64,000 bases of DNA. Source: UBA1413 sp964552955. GTDB lineage: Bacteria; Bacteroidota; Bacteroidia; Bacteroidales; Prolixibacteraceae. Shown piece after piece: positions 1-7,944 of the stretch. Each line of letters begins with the position of its first letter. Position 1 is the stretch's first letter. The DNA lies in assembly GCA_964552955.1 (NCBI GenBank), contig CAZKIU010000013.1, positions 23,164-87,163 on the forward strand, written 5' to 3'. A program made the translations under genes and the position numbers. The notes under the pieces were generated by a model. The model did no database searches and was not told where the DNA came from. It saw nothing but the letters and a program-made list of their open reading frames with translations.

Positions 1-1
1 C

Positions 2-1375
2 ATTCACATCCCTATTCTCAAAGACGAGTGGGAAACGCCGGTTAAGTATATTAACCACAATGTATGGGAGATCATGATGTATACCTCAAATTCTCCTAAT
101 AATCACATATTAAATACTTTACTGGTAAAATTGTTTGTGTTTGTCTTCGGATCGCGGGATCAACTCATTCTGCGCCTTCCCAATATCTTCGCTTTCTTAA
201 TATATGGCATCGCGATTTTCCGGATCAACAGAGTAGTGTTAAAGGAAGATTCTTCCTTTTTTATTCCAGCTGCCCTCTTTTTTATTGTCAATCCCTATTT
301 GCTCGATTTTTTCGGTTTATGCAGGGGATATGGTCTATCCAGCTCCCTGGCATTGTTGTCAGTCAGCTTCATGGTTTCAGGATACTTTTTTCAAAGGGAG
401 CGTTCCGTGTGGGCCGCTTTGGGGATCTCCCTGCTGGCTTCCTATGCCAATTTTACCTTATTGGTGTTTTGGGGGGCGATTACCCTTATGACATGGGCTT
501 ATTTCATCATAAAGGAGGGCTGGAACATCAGGAGGTTAGTAAAACCTACCCTGACGATTCTATTCGTGAATCTATTGTATCTGGCTCTGATTGCTACCCC
601 TATCCTGAAAATGCAGAGTACCGATGAATTCAGGTTCTGGACTTCCAAGGGCTTTTATTATGACACTATTTATCCGCTGATAGAGTATTCCAGGAGCGGA
701 AGACATATGATTTTTGAAAAGTCTCACATTTATGCCGTGCTGATTTTCGGAGTTCTATTGGCCAACATCAGCTACATTCTGATCGGGCTCAGAAAATCAG
801 GATGGAGCCGCCATCATCTGTATCATCCTGCTTTTGTAACAACTGCTATCCTGCTTCTGACAGCCCTGGTCAACATTGTGCAATGTATGCTCCTTCATAC
901 CCCGAACTTGCATGGAAGAACGGCTTTGTTCTTCTATCCTCTGTTTATTGCTGTCTTTGTTTCATTCTTAGGATTATTCAATCAATTCAAAGGGCGTTGG
1001 ATCCTACCTGCACTGGCACCTGTACTTACCTTCCTGGCAATATTTCACCTGGCCGACAGCTTCCGGCTCGACTGGGCCAGGGATAATTACTTTGATGTCA
1101 ATACCTTTGATGTAGTCCGATATATAGATGAACAGTATCAGGAGAAACCGGTTTCTCTCAAAACAAGTTGGTTATTTTATCATTCATTTGATTATTACCG
1201 GTATATCAACAGATATCCCTGGCTGGAACTGAAGGATTACGATGAGTCGGTAAACATAAATACTGACGCAAAATTTTATTATGTGCCAGCAGCGGATGTT
1301 GAAAAGCTAGAACCCACCTATGAAGTGGTGTATAAACCTGATAATGAAAGGTGTTTGCTGATGCGCAAGGAGTAG
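2..1375 (+). CDS. GT-C type membrane glycosyltransferase-like protein, 5' end outside window
   Basis: Many hydrophobic helices and an acidic Asp-Glu pair in the first outside loop suggest the GT-C fold (ArnT/PMT-like), in which a sugar is moved from a lipid-phosphate donor on the outer face of the inner membrane. The reading frame is open from base 2; the first ATG at 74 is internal, because residues encoded before it align with the N-terminal part of the paralogue at 9927-11387. Shared blocks include NNHILNTLLVKL, YANFT, GRTALFFYPL and LKTSW. The gene is visibly AT-richer than that paralogue, which suggests a different history. Substrate unknown. Confidence is high for a membrane protein of this group and low for the precise activity. 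Confidence 0.75.
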   Translation: MHIPILKDEWETPVKYINHNVWEIMMYTSNSPNNHILNTLLVKLFVFVFGSRDQLILRLPNIFAFLIYGIAIFRINRVVLKEDSSFFIPAALFFIVNPYLLDFFGLCRGYGLSSSLALLSVSFMVSGYFFQRERSVWAALGISLLASYANFTLLVFWGAITLMTWAYFIIKEGWNIRRLVKPTLTILFVNLLYLALIATPILKMQSTDEFRFWTSKGFYYDTIYPLIEYSRSGRHMIFEKSHIYAVLIFGVLLANISYILIGLRKSGWSRHHLYHPAFVTTAILLLTALVNIVQCMLLHTPNLHGRTALFFYPLFIAVFVSFLGLFNQFKGRWILPALAPVLTFLAIFHLADSFRLDWARDNYFDVNTFDVVRYIDEQYQEKPVSLKTSWLFYHSFDYYRYINRYPWLELKDYDESVNINTDAKFYYVPAADVEKLEPTYEVVYKPDNERCLLMRKE

Positions 1376-1434
1376 TGTGCTCCAATGCTAAATTCGGGTG
1401 AGCGCATTCAACCCGGCTCAGTGGAAAGAAAAGG

Positions 1435-2826
1435 TTACTTTGTTTTTTTCAGGTCTTCGAACTGGAATTCGAAGCCGTCGAGTGGGTTACGGGCCGGAGC
1501 CAGGATGACCTTGTGTTGGCGGTCGAGCAGAAAAGCCGAAGGCCAGGAGCGGACTTTATACAATTTTCCTGTCTGACGTTGGGGGGTGTCGGTGACCACG
1601 ATCCCTGGCACCTGATGGCGGCTCATAAATTCCATCACATTGATCCGGGAGGAGGGTGTGGCTACCACTACTACCTGCATATCGCCTCCTGTTTTCTCCA
1701 CCAGGGTTTTGAGATATTTAACCTGTTCCTGGCAAACCGGGATTTCCAGATCGGCAAAGAGGAGATATAAATAGGGCCTGGTGTTGGCTTTGGAACACCA
1801 GGTACGGCCCTCTCCTGAGGGAAGGCATATTTCCGGAGCGGTAGTGCCGGGTTGCAGAAAGGTGATTTTCTCCGATAATGTGGAAGCCATTGTTCTGATT
1901 TCCTTGAGGTGGTGTGAGGAGAAATAGGAGGAAGCGACCATTTTCCGGATGCCATTCTTGGAGAACTCCCCCGAATACCAGGCATCATGCAACAGTTTGA
2001 GCAGTATCACGTCGGTCAGGGGGGAGGAGGTGGCTGTGAACCGGGCGGTCCAGGATTTTAACTCGGTAAGGTTTTCACGGGCGACCCACAATCGCAGGTT
2101 GGCTCCGGCAGGGGATTTGCTCTCGGTGCTCAGGGTGTTGACAAACAAGCGGTTGAGGAAATCTATGAAGGCCGGCCGGTACCAGGCTTCCGGGGAGAGG
2201 TCTTTCAGGGTGCCGGCGATTTTCTCCCGGCCTGCCCGCATCACATCCCCTTCCAGGGCCACCATCCTCAGCCGGAAATGCTCCCTGAAAAGGGGCTCTT
2301 TGATGGTTCCGAACTCTTGCCCGAGTTTTGTCCTAACCGTGTCGACATAGTTTTTCATCTGCTTGTAATAGAGCTGATTGAAATACTGGTCGGTGAGCCG
2401 GAAAAGGCGGGTGTCGAATTTCAGGATCTGGTTGGTGAGTGTCCCGTCACTCTCTCCATTGGTTTTGAGCCAAATCTCTACCGGCTCAAAATAGGGATTC
2501 TTGCTCTCCTCGAAACTCTTTTCGCGGAGCGGGGGCAACTGAAGGGAGACTTCCTTTCCGGGTTGAAGGAAAATCCTTCCGCGGAAAATGCCGATATCGG
2601 CATAACAATAAACGGGATCCATCACCGTCGCTTCGGCTGAGAAAGTGCCATCGGCGCCCACTGTCAGGGTGAAGAAGGGGAGGGGAGTCTTCGTCACCGG
2701 GTCGGAGAGGGTCATAAATTCCAGGGTCTTTCCTTCATAGCCGGGGGCATGCCCTTTTATCGTCAAGGCCTGTAATTCCGTGAAGGAGACCAAACACAAC
2801 AACACCAGAAAATTCCGCATTTGCAT
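1435..2826 (-). CDS. Exported thioredoxin-fold protein (TlpA/AhpC-TSA-like)
   Basis: A 463-residue protein with a signal peptide (a hydrophobic stretch ending about residue 20) and a C-terminal domain from about residue 330 that reads like a TlpA-type thioredoxin fold, with the cis-Pro region RSWPSAFLLD. The first half (about 21-320) resembles the DUF4369-like N-terminal region common in Bacteroidota TlpA-like proteins, but this is only an impression. At the usual WCxxC position the sequence is DLEIPVCQEQ: the first cysteine is missing and only the second remains. It may therefore act as a one-cysteine reductase or have lost redox activity. It is convergent with the preceding gene. Start at ATG 2826; an ATG two codons later is also possible. 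Confidence 0.7.
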   Translation of the reverse strand: MQMRNFLVLLCLVSFTELQALTIKGHAPGYEGKTLEFMTLSDPVTKTPLPFFTLTVGADGTFSAEATVMDPVYCYADIGIFRGRIFLQPGKEVSLQLPPLREKSFEESKNPYFEPVEIWLKTNGESDGTLTNQILKFDTRLFRLTDQYFNQLYYKQMKNYVDTVRTKLGQEFGTIKEPLFREHFRLRMVALEGDVMRAGREKIAGTLKDLSPEAWYRPAFIDFLNRLFVNTLSTESKSPAGANLRLWVARENLTELKSWTARFTATSSPLTDVILLKLLHDAWYSGEFSKNGIRKMVASSYFSSHHLKEIRTMASTLSEKITFLQPGTTAPEICLPSGEGRTWCSKANTRPYLYLLFADLEIPVCQEQVKYLKTLVEKTGGDMQVVVVATPSSRINVMEFMSRHQVPGIVVTDTPQRQTGKLYKVRSWPSAFLLDRQHKVILAPARNPLDGFEFQFEDLKKTK

Positions 2827-3004
2827 GAGTTCAATACTTAATAAACTGCGTTTAATGTAAATTATTGCCTGTCAGAACCGGCCAAGTCCGGTGCAGGCCT
2901 GCCCATGGCCGATGTTTATTCAGCAAATTCACCTATATGGTGAGCCGGTCACTCAGCAGGGCCTTCAGGACATGGATGGATTGACAATGTGTTGGAAAAA
3001 GGTG

Positions 3005-3493
3005 TCAATCCACGTTGTCCCCGTTACGGAATTCCTTCATGTCGAGGCTACGGGGGAGGAACCGGCTGGCATCGCCGCCATGCATGATGATATCACGCAC
3101 GATGGTGGAATTGACCGGGGTGTGTTCCGGAATGGTCAGCAGAAAGACGGTCTCGATTTCGGGGTACATCTGCTTGTTGACCTGGGCAATGGCCCGCTCA
3201 AATTCGAAATCGGCCGAGGTCCGCAAGCCCCGCAGGATATATCCTGCTCCCACCTTCTTACAAAAATCGACCGTCAGTCCCTGGTGAACCTCTACTGTGA
3301 TGTTATCATCATCCTCGAATACCTCCTTGATCCACTTCACGCGTTTTTCAAGCGGAAAGAAGGATTTCTTGTTAGAGTTATATCCTACCATGATGATGAT
3401 ACGGTCGAAGATGCGGGTGGCTCTTCTCACAATCGACTCGTGTCCGATGGTGAAAGGATCAAAGGATCCCGGGAAAATGGCGATCTTTTCCAT
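3005..3493 (-). CDS. coaD: Phosphopantetheine adenylyltransferase
   Basis: This enzyme transfers AMP from ATP to 4'-phosphopantetheine, the fourth step of coenzyme A synthesis, in the cytoplasm. The N-terminal nucleotidyltransferase block FPGSFDPFTIGH (His of T/HxGH) and the C-terminal block NSTIVRDI are intact. The length, 162 residues, is normal for the family. The ATG at 3493 was chosen over the upstream in-frame start at 3604 because the family begins right before FPGSFDP and a -7 box TACCTTTG sits just upstream (3517-3524). It is divergent from the GT-C gene at 3597. A 9-base inverted repeat (2978-2986 / 3003-3011) spans the stop codon. Confidence 0.96.
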   Translation of the reverse strand: MEKIAIFPGSFDPFTIGHESIVRRATRIFDRIIIMVGYNSNKKSFFPLEKRVKWIKEVFEDDDNITVEVHQGLTVDFCKKVGAGYILRGLRTSADFEFERAIAQVNKQMYPEIETVFLLTIPEHTPVNSTIVRDIIMHGGDASRFLPRSLDMKEFRNGDNVD

Positions 3494-3516
3494 GAGCAGC
3501 TGTGTCTTTATCGCCC

Positions 3517-3524
3517 CAAAGGTA
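3517..3524 (-). promoter_or_regulatory. -7 promoter box for coaD
   Basis: TACCTTTG on the minus strand matches the Bacteroidota -7 consensus TAnnTTTG and lies 24-31 bases before the coaD ATG. No convincing -33 TTTG is seen. It supports the short coaD start. Confidence 0.5.
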
Positions 3525-3573
3525 ATATCTTCCTGAAAAGGTAAAAAAGGAAATCCATTTTTCCGGATTTCGT

Positions 3574-3581
3574 TACTTTTG
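3574..3581 (+). promoter_or_regulatory. -7 promoter box for the GT-C gene at 3597
   Basis: TACTTTTG matches TAnnTTTG and ends 15 bases before the ATG at 3597. It faces away from the coaD box, so 3517-3581 is a compact divergent promoter. It overlaps the TTG at 3579, which argues against that codon as start. Confidence 0.5.
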
Positions 3582-3596
3582 GAAAAACTACGGCCG

Positions 3597-5036
3597 ATGA
3601 CCAAAGACCAACCAATGTATCCTGATTCGGAAACAGGGCATGAGTCGCCTCATAATTACGGGCCATCAGGAGCATCTCGAGAGCCATTATCAAACGATCA
3701 GGTCCATCCGGAGGAATCAGTTATCGCTGGCAAAGAGGAGAGGGGCACCAGCGGAAAGCTTCTCCGGTTTTTATTGACCGGAGGCCTTATCCGGAAAGCC
3801 ATCCTGTTTTTTCTGGCGGGGATCCTGGCCTTCGGGGCTTACAAGTATTTCAAACATCCCTCCCTGGATAAACTGGTTGTCGGCTCAGATATGGAGGGCT
3901 ATTACCAGTATCTGCCCTGGTTCTTCCTTCACGACTGGCAGGATTTCAGGCAGCTTCCGTGGGCCAAACCCTATGGAGAGGGGACCAGCCTGTCGGTGTT
4001 TACTTGCGGAGCGGCCCTTCTGCAGATCCCTTTTTTCTTAGCGGCCCATGGAGTGACGCTTTTGACCGGGGGAACACCCACCGGGTACGGAGCGTTCTAT
4101 TTCTTGTCGGTATTCCTGGCCGCGCTCTTTTATGCCACCCTGGGAATGGTGTTTCTGGGGAAGGCCCTGCGTCGCTGGTTCGATCCGGTGAGTTCGCTGG
4201 TGGCCACCCTCCTGATCTTTTACGGGACTAACCTCTTTTACTATACCATAATGATGCCCGGGATGTCACATGTCTACTCCTTTGCCATGGTAGCAGCGGT
4301 GCTGCTGATGACGCCCCGGTTTTATGAAAAACCAGGAGTAGGCCGTGCCCTTCTTCTGGCCGTGCCCCTCTCGGTGGCCGTTCTCATCAGGCCCACCACC
4401 GCCATTGTTCTGCTTTTTGTGGCGTTCTACGGGGTGCATTCGATCCGTCAGGTGCAGGAAAGGGTCCTTTTTTTCGTGCGGCACTGGCAGCTCCTTCTTC
4501 TAATGGCAGGGGTAGCCCTTCTGGTGTGGGTCCCCCAAATGGCTTACTGGCATTTCGTGACCGGGAAATGGGTGGTGTGGTCCTACCAAAGTGAAGGGTT
4601 CTCTTTCTGGAAAAATCCGCAGGTGATAACGGTTCTCTTCGGTAAAAGAGGCGGGTGGTTCACCTATACCCCTTTGATGCTGGCCACCCTGGTGACCCTA
4701 TTTTACATGGCATGGCGCAGAATCCTTTCAGCCCCGGCCATTATGGTCACCCTCCTGTCTATTCTGTATGCCGTCAGCAGTTGGTGGGCCCCTACCTTCA
4801 GTGCCTCTGCCGGCTATCGCGCCCTCATCGAATTTCTCCCACTGATGGCTGTACCCCTGGCCTTCCTGGTCAGCCGTGTCAGGTCTCTGCCGGCAGGATG
4901 GCTCCTTACCTTCGTGAAGGTGGTCACTGTGATCCTGATCCTTTACAACATCCAGTTTTCCTTCAAATATGACGCTACGGTATGGTGGGACTGGCCCTGG
5001 AGCTATAAAACCATGCTACGGCTCTTCACCTTCTGA
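3597..5036 (+). CDS. Polytopic membrane protein, GT-C type glycosyltransferase-like
   Basis: About ten transmembrane helices follow a hydrophilic N-terminus of some 55 residues. The first outside loop carries SDMEGYYQYL, an acidic loop as in GT-C enzymes, and further on FYGTNLFYYT and RPTT blocks occur that are common in Bacteroidota membrane proteins near glycosyltransferases. The N-terminal tail (Pro, Ser, Glu rich) has no obvious fold and may be repeat-derived. ATG 3597 was chosen because a -7 box lies just before it. The downstream GT2 gene at 5096 could supply the polyprenyl-phosphate sugar it uses. Donor and acceptor unknown. Confidence 0.75.
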   Translation: MTKDQPMYPDSETGHESPHNYGPSGASREPLSNDQVHPEESVIAGKEERGTSGKLLRFLLTGGLIRKAILFFLAGILAFGAYKYFKHPSLDKLVVGSDMEGYYQYLPWFFLHDWQDFRQLPWAKPYGEGTSLSVFTCGAALLQIPFFLAAHGVTLLTGGTPTGYGAFYFLSVFLAALFYATLGMVFLGKALRRWFDPVSSLVATLLIFYGTNLFYYTIMMPGMSHVYSFAMVAAVLLMTPRFYEKPGVGRALLLAVPLSVAVLIRPTTAIVLLFVAFYGVHSIRQVQERVLFFVRHWQLLLLMAGVALLVWVPQMAYWHFVTGKWVVWSYQSEGFSFWKNPQVITVLFGKRGGWFTYTPLMLATLVTLFYMAWRRILSAPAIMVTLLSILYAVSSWWAPTFSASAGYRALIEFLPLMAVPLAFLVSRVRSLPAGWLLTFVKVVTVILILYNIQFSFKYDATVWWDWPWSYKTMLRLFTF

Positions 5037-5066
5037 GAGGACGAAACGGAAGTGGTGCTTTTTTTC

Positions 5067-5074
5067 TATTTTTG
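5067..5074 (+). promoter_or_regulatory. -7 promoter box for the GT2 gene at 5096
   Basis: TATTTTTG matches TAnnTTTG, 21 bases before ATG 5096. It includes the TTG at 5072, so the in-frame start there is unlikely. Confidence 0.45.
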
Positions 5075-5095
5075 AGGTTTCTAAATCAAACGGTA

Positions 5096-5809
5096 ATGTA
5101 TTTAAAACTGTCGGTGGTCATTCCTGTCTATAATGAGGAGAAAACCATTGAGGCTATCCTGGACCGGGTGGTGGAGGTCAGGCTGCTCTGGAATCTGACC
5201 AAGGAGATCATCCTGGTCAACGATTTTTCGAAAGATGGCAGCGCGGAGGTGATTGAAAGGTATATTACCAGTCATCCGGGTGAGGATATCAGGTTGTTCA
5301 GTCAGCCAGTCAACATGGGGAAGGGGGCGGCCTTGCGGAGGGGCATCTCCGAAGCCACCGGCGATTTTCTGATCATCCAGGATGCCGATCTGGAGTACGA
5401 CCCCCGCGAGTATAACGACCTGCTCAAGCCCATCCTCGAGGGGAATGCCGACGTGGTCTATGGCTCCCGCTTCGCGGGTGGAAATCCCCATCGAATCCTC
5501 TTCTTCTGGCACTCCATTGGCAACAAATTCCTTACCTTCCTCTCCAATATGTTTACCAATCTCAACCTGACCGATATGGAGACCTGCTATAAGCTTTTCC
5601 GGACGGAAATCATCAAGGGAATTGAGTTGCAGGAAAACCGTTTTGGCTTTGAGCCCGAAGTGACCGCGAAAATTGCCCGCATTCCGGGCATACGTATTTA
5701 TGAGGTGGGCATCTCCTATTACGGGCGCACTTATGAGGAGGGCAAAAAAATCAACTGGCGCGATGGCCTGCGGGCACTCTGGTGCATTCTGAAATACAGC
5801 TTTCAATAA
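5096..5809 (+). CDS. GT2 glycosyltransferase, polyprenyl-phosphate sugar synthase-like
   Basis: A 237-residue soluble GT-A fold enzyme. The N-terminus VVIPVYNEE, the nucleotide-binding VNDFSKD, the metal-binding IQDADLEYDP (DxD type) and the MGKGAALRRG block are those of dolichol-phosphate-mannose-synthase-like GT2 enzymes, which load a sugar from a nucleotide donor onto a polyprenyl phosphate at the inner face of the membrane. There is no C-terminal membrane segment. Eight bases separate it from the next GT-C gene (5818), so the two probably form an operon: this enzyme makes the lipid-linked sugar and the GT-C protein uses it outside. Sugar identity cannot be read from the sequence. Confidence 0.88.
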   Translation: MYLKLSVVIPVYNEEKTIEAILDRVVEVRLLWNLTKEIILVNDFSKDGSAEVIERYITSHPGEDIRLFSQPVNMGKGAALRRGISEATGDFLIIQDADLEYDPREYNDLLKPILEGNADVVYGSRFAGGNPHRILFFWHSIGNKFLTFLSNMFTNLNLTDMETCYKLFRTEIIKGIELQENRFGFEPEVTAKIARIPGIRIYEVGISYYGRTYEEGKKINWRDGLRALWCILKYSFQ

Positions 5810-5817
5810 ATACCGTT

Positions 5818-7689
5818 ATGATCAAGATCCCCGGGAAACAGATTCTTTATAGTTTTCTGACACTTTATTTTCTGTTCCAGTTTTATATCTTGCTGTTCAG
5901 TGAAAGTGCCTATGGGTATGGGGGAGGGGATAACATCACTCACTTCCAGATTGCCCGTTATGCGTTTCGGTATCCGCAGCTTTTCCTGGATCTATGGGGC
6001 AAACCCGTATTTACCTCTTTGCTGGCTCCCTTTGCGCTTTTGGGATTTCAGGCGGCCAAATTCTTTAACCTGGTGGTGGCTGTAGCCACCCTGTGGCTCA
6101 CCGCCAAAATATCGGACCGGCTCTATCCGGGAAGTGGTCTGTTTGCCGCCATCCTGCTGGCTTTTGCTCCCGTATTTTTCCACCTCACCCCCAGCTGCCT
6201 TACTGAAGTGTTGTTTGCCTTTGTACTGACTGCCGCGGTCTGGCTCTTTCTCAATGACCGTTTCGATCTCTCCGCGGCCGTACTCTCCTTTATCCCCTAT
6301 GTGCGCAGTGAAGGCATTATCCTGTTGCCGCTCTTTGCTTTAGCCCTCCTCCTGAAACGTTCTTACCGCTCCCTCTTTTTCCTGGCCCTGGGCAGCCTCC
6401 TGTATACCATCATCGGCTGGGTGGTCTTCAAGGATCCGCTATGGCTGATCACCCAATCTCCCTACTCTCTGGGAGCCAGTCATTACGGCAGCGGAAGCCT
6501 CTTTCATTTCATCCATGAAAGGAACAACATCTTTGGTGCCCCTCTGGTGTGGTTGACTGTGGCTGGTCTCCTTTACTGGGGTTATGATCTGCTCCGGAAT
6601 TTCTCCCTCCGGAAACCGGAGGCCAGTTTTTTTATCCTGATTGCCGGCAGCTGGGGCACCTTTTTCGCCGCACACAGTTATGTGTGGTGGCAGGGAACAG
6701 GGGCCTCCCTCGGACTGATCAGGGTGATGGGAGGCATCGCCCCTATGGTGGTGCTCACTGGCATGGCCCTCTTCAAACCGGCCCTGCAACTGACCCGCCG
6801 GCCCTGGATCGCTCCCGTGCTTTTCGGAATGGTCACTGGGCTTCAGGTGACGTTCTTTTTCAAGGAGCAGAAGCTTCTCCTCAAGGCTGACCCCACCGAA
6901 CAACTGGTCAAAAAAAGCTCCGACTTTATCCGTTTTAATGAGGAGGGAAAGAAGGTGTTCTATTTTAATCCTTTGGTGATCCATTACCTGGATTTGGATC
7001 CTTATGATACGAAGCAGTGCAACTGGTGGGTGGCCGACAGGGAGCAGCCTTCCAACAGCATGGAGTGGGGCGATCTGCTGGTCTGGGATGCCCATTTCGG
7101 CCCGAACGAGGGGGGAGTGACCCCTGAAGTTCTGGAGAGAGATCCCTTCCTGAAGAAGATCAAATCCTTCTATCCTGTAGAGAAGGTGACCGTTCTGGGA
7201 GGATATGATTATAACATCCACATCTATAAGAAAACTCCTGCCAAAGGAGACAGTGCGGTGGTGACGGGGCGGTATGAGAAAACACTCAGTTTTGAGGGAT
7301 ACGATGATCCCCGGGTCAAGCAGGAAGATAGTCTGAAGCTTTGGGTCATCGATAAAAGCCAGGAGTACAGTCCGACCATGGTCATTGCCGCCGGAGAATT
7401 TGAACGGTATGAGACCATGGAAGCCAGGGTGACCGTGAAGTACAAAGCCATGGAAACGCTGGGGCAGGGAGAGGTGTTCACGGTATTCGCGGTGGAAGCC
7501 GGGGGTAAAAACCTGCGCTATGAGGCTGCCGACCTTGCCGTTGCCGGTGGAACCTCCACCAGCAGGGAGCTTTCAGTGAAAATGGCGGCGTCCATTCCTG
7601 CCGATGCGCAGATCAAGGTGTATGTGTGGAACCCCAAGGGGCGGACTTTAATGCTCGAGAGCCTGAAAACCGAGATCAGCAGTTACTGA
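5818..7689 (+). CDS. GT-C type membrane protein with C-terminal extracytoplasmic domain
   Basis: 623 residues: about ten to eleven membrane helices (to about residue 350), then a soluble C-terminal part. The first loop has YGGGDNITHF with an acidic residue at the expected catalytic place; helix motifs LAFAPVFFHLTPSCLTEVLF and PYVRSEG resemble those of PMT/ArnT-like proteins. The last 130 residues look like a beta-sandwich ending IKVYVWNPKGRTLMLESL, similar in layout to the end of the protein at 7945-9918. ATG 5818 was chosen because it avoids overlap with the preceding GT2 gene. Probably uses the polyprenyl-linked sugar made by that neighbour. Confidence 0.78.
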   Translation: MIKIPGKQILYSFLTLYFLFQFYILLFSESAYGYGGGDNITHFQIARYAFRYPQLFLDLWGKPVFTSLLAPFALLGFQAAKFFNLVVAVATLWLTAKISDRLYPGSGLFAAILLAFAPVFFHLTPSCLTEVLFAFVLTAAVWLFLNDRFDLSAAVLSFIPYVRSEGIILLPLFALALLLKRSYRSLFFLALGSLLYTIIGWVVFKDPLWLITQSPYSLGASHYGSGSLFHFIHERNNIFGAPLVWLTVAGLLYWGYDLLRNFSLRKPEASFFILIAGSWGTFFAAHSYVWWQGTGASLGLIRVMGGIAPMVVLTGMALFKPALQLTRRPWIAPVLFGMVTGLQVTFFFKEQKLLLKADPTEQLVKKSSDFIRFNEEGKKVFYFNPLVIHYLDLDPYDTKQCNWWVADREQPSNSMEWGDLLVWDAHFGPNEGGVTPEVLERDPFLKKIKSFYPVEKVTVLGGYDYNIHIYKKTPAKGDSAVVTGRYEKTLSFEGYDDPRVKQEDSLKLWVIDKSQEYSPTMVIAAGEFERYETMEARVTVKYKAMETLGQGEVFTVFAVEAGGKNLRYEAADLAVAGGTSTSRELSVKMAASIPADAQIKVYVWNPKGRTLMLESLKTEISSY

Positions 7690-7720
7690 TCAGGCAGGCC
7701 GGTTTTCTCTGGCCTGTCTC

Positions 7721-7887
7721 ATCTACCTCCAGGGCTTATCATATCTACCTCCAGGTCTTGTCATATCTGCCTCCTGAGCTTGTCGCATCTGCCTCCTGGA
7801 CTTATCTCATCTGCATCTAGGCTTGTCTCATATGCCTCCTGGACCTATCACATCTGCATCTAGGCTTGTCTCATATGCCTCCGGCTG
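7721..7887. repeat. Degenerate 22-base tandem array between convergent genes
   Basis: Nearly eight copies of a 21-22 base unit close to ATCTGCCTCCTGGACTTATC begin at 7721, 7743, 7765, 7787, 7809, 7830, 7852 and 7873. A 31-base stretch is repeated exactly at 7809 and 7852, so a two-unit block was copied recently. It fills most of the 255-base gap between genes ending at 7689 and 7945; a degenerate 8-base array (about 7917-7950) follows it. Confidence 0.85.
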
Positions 7888-7944
7888 TGGCTGATCTTCC
7901 TAATGGCCCTCCGTAGTCGTTCAGTCGCTCAGTCTTTCCGTCCC

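Noticed and set aside
7721..7887. CRISPR array
   Set aside because: Units follow one another directly without spacers and are degenerate, so this is a simple tandem repeat.
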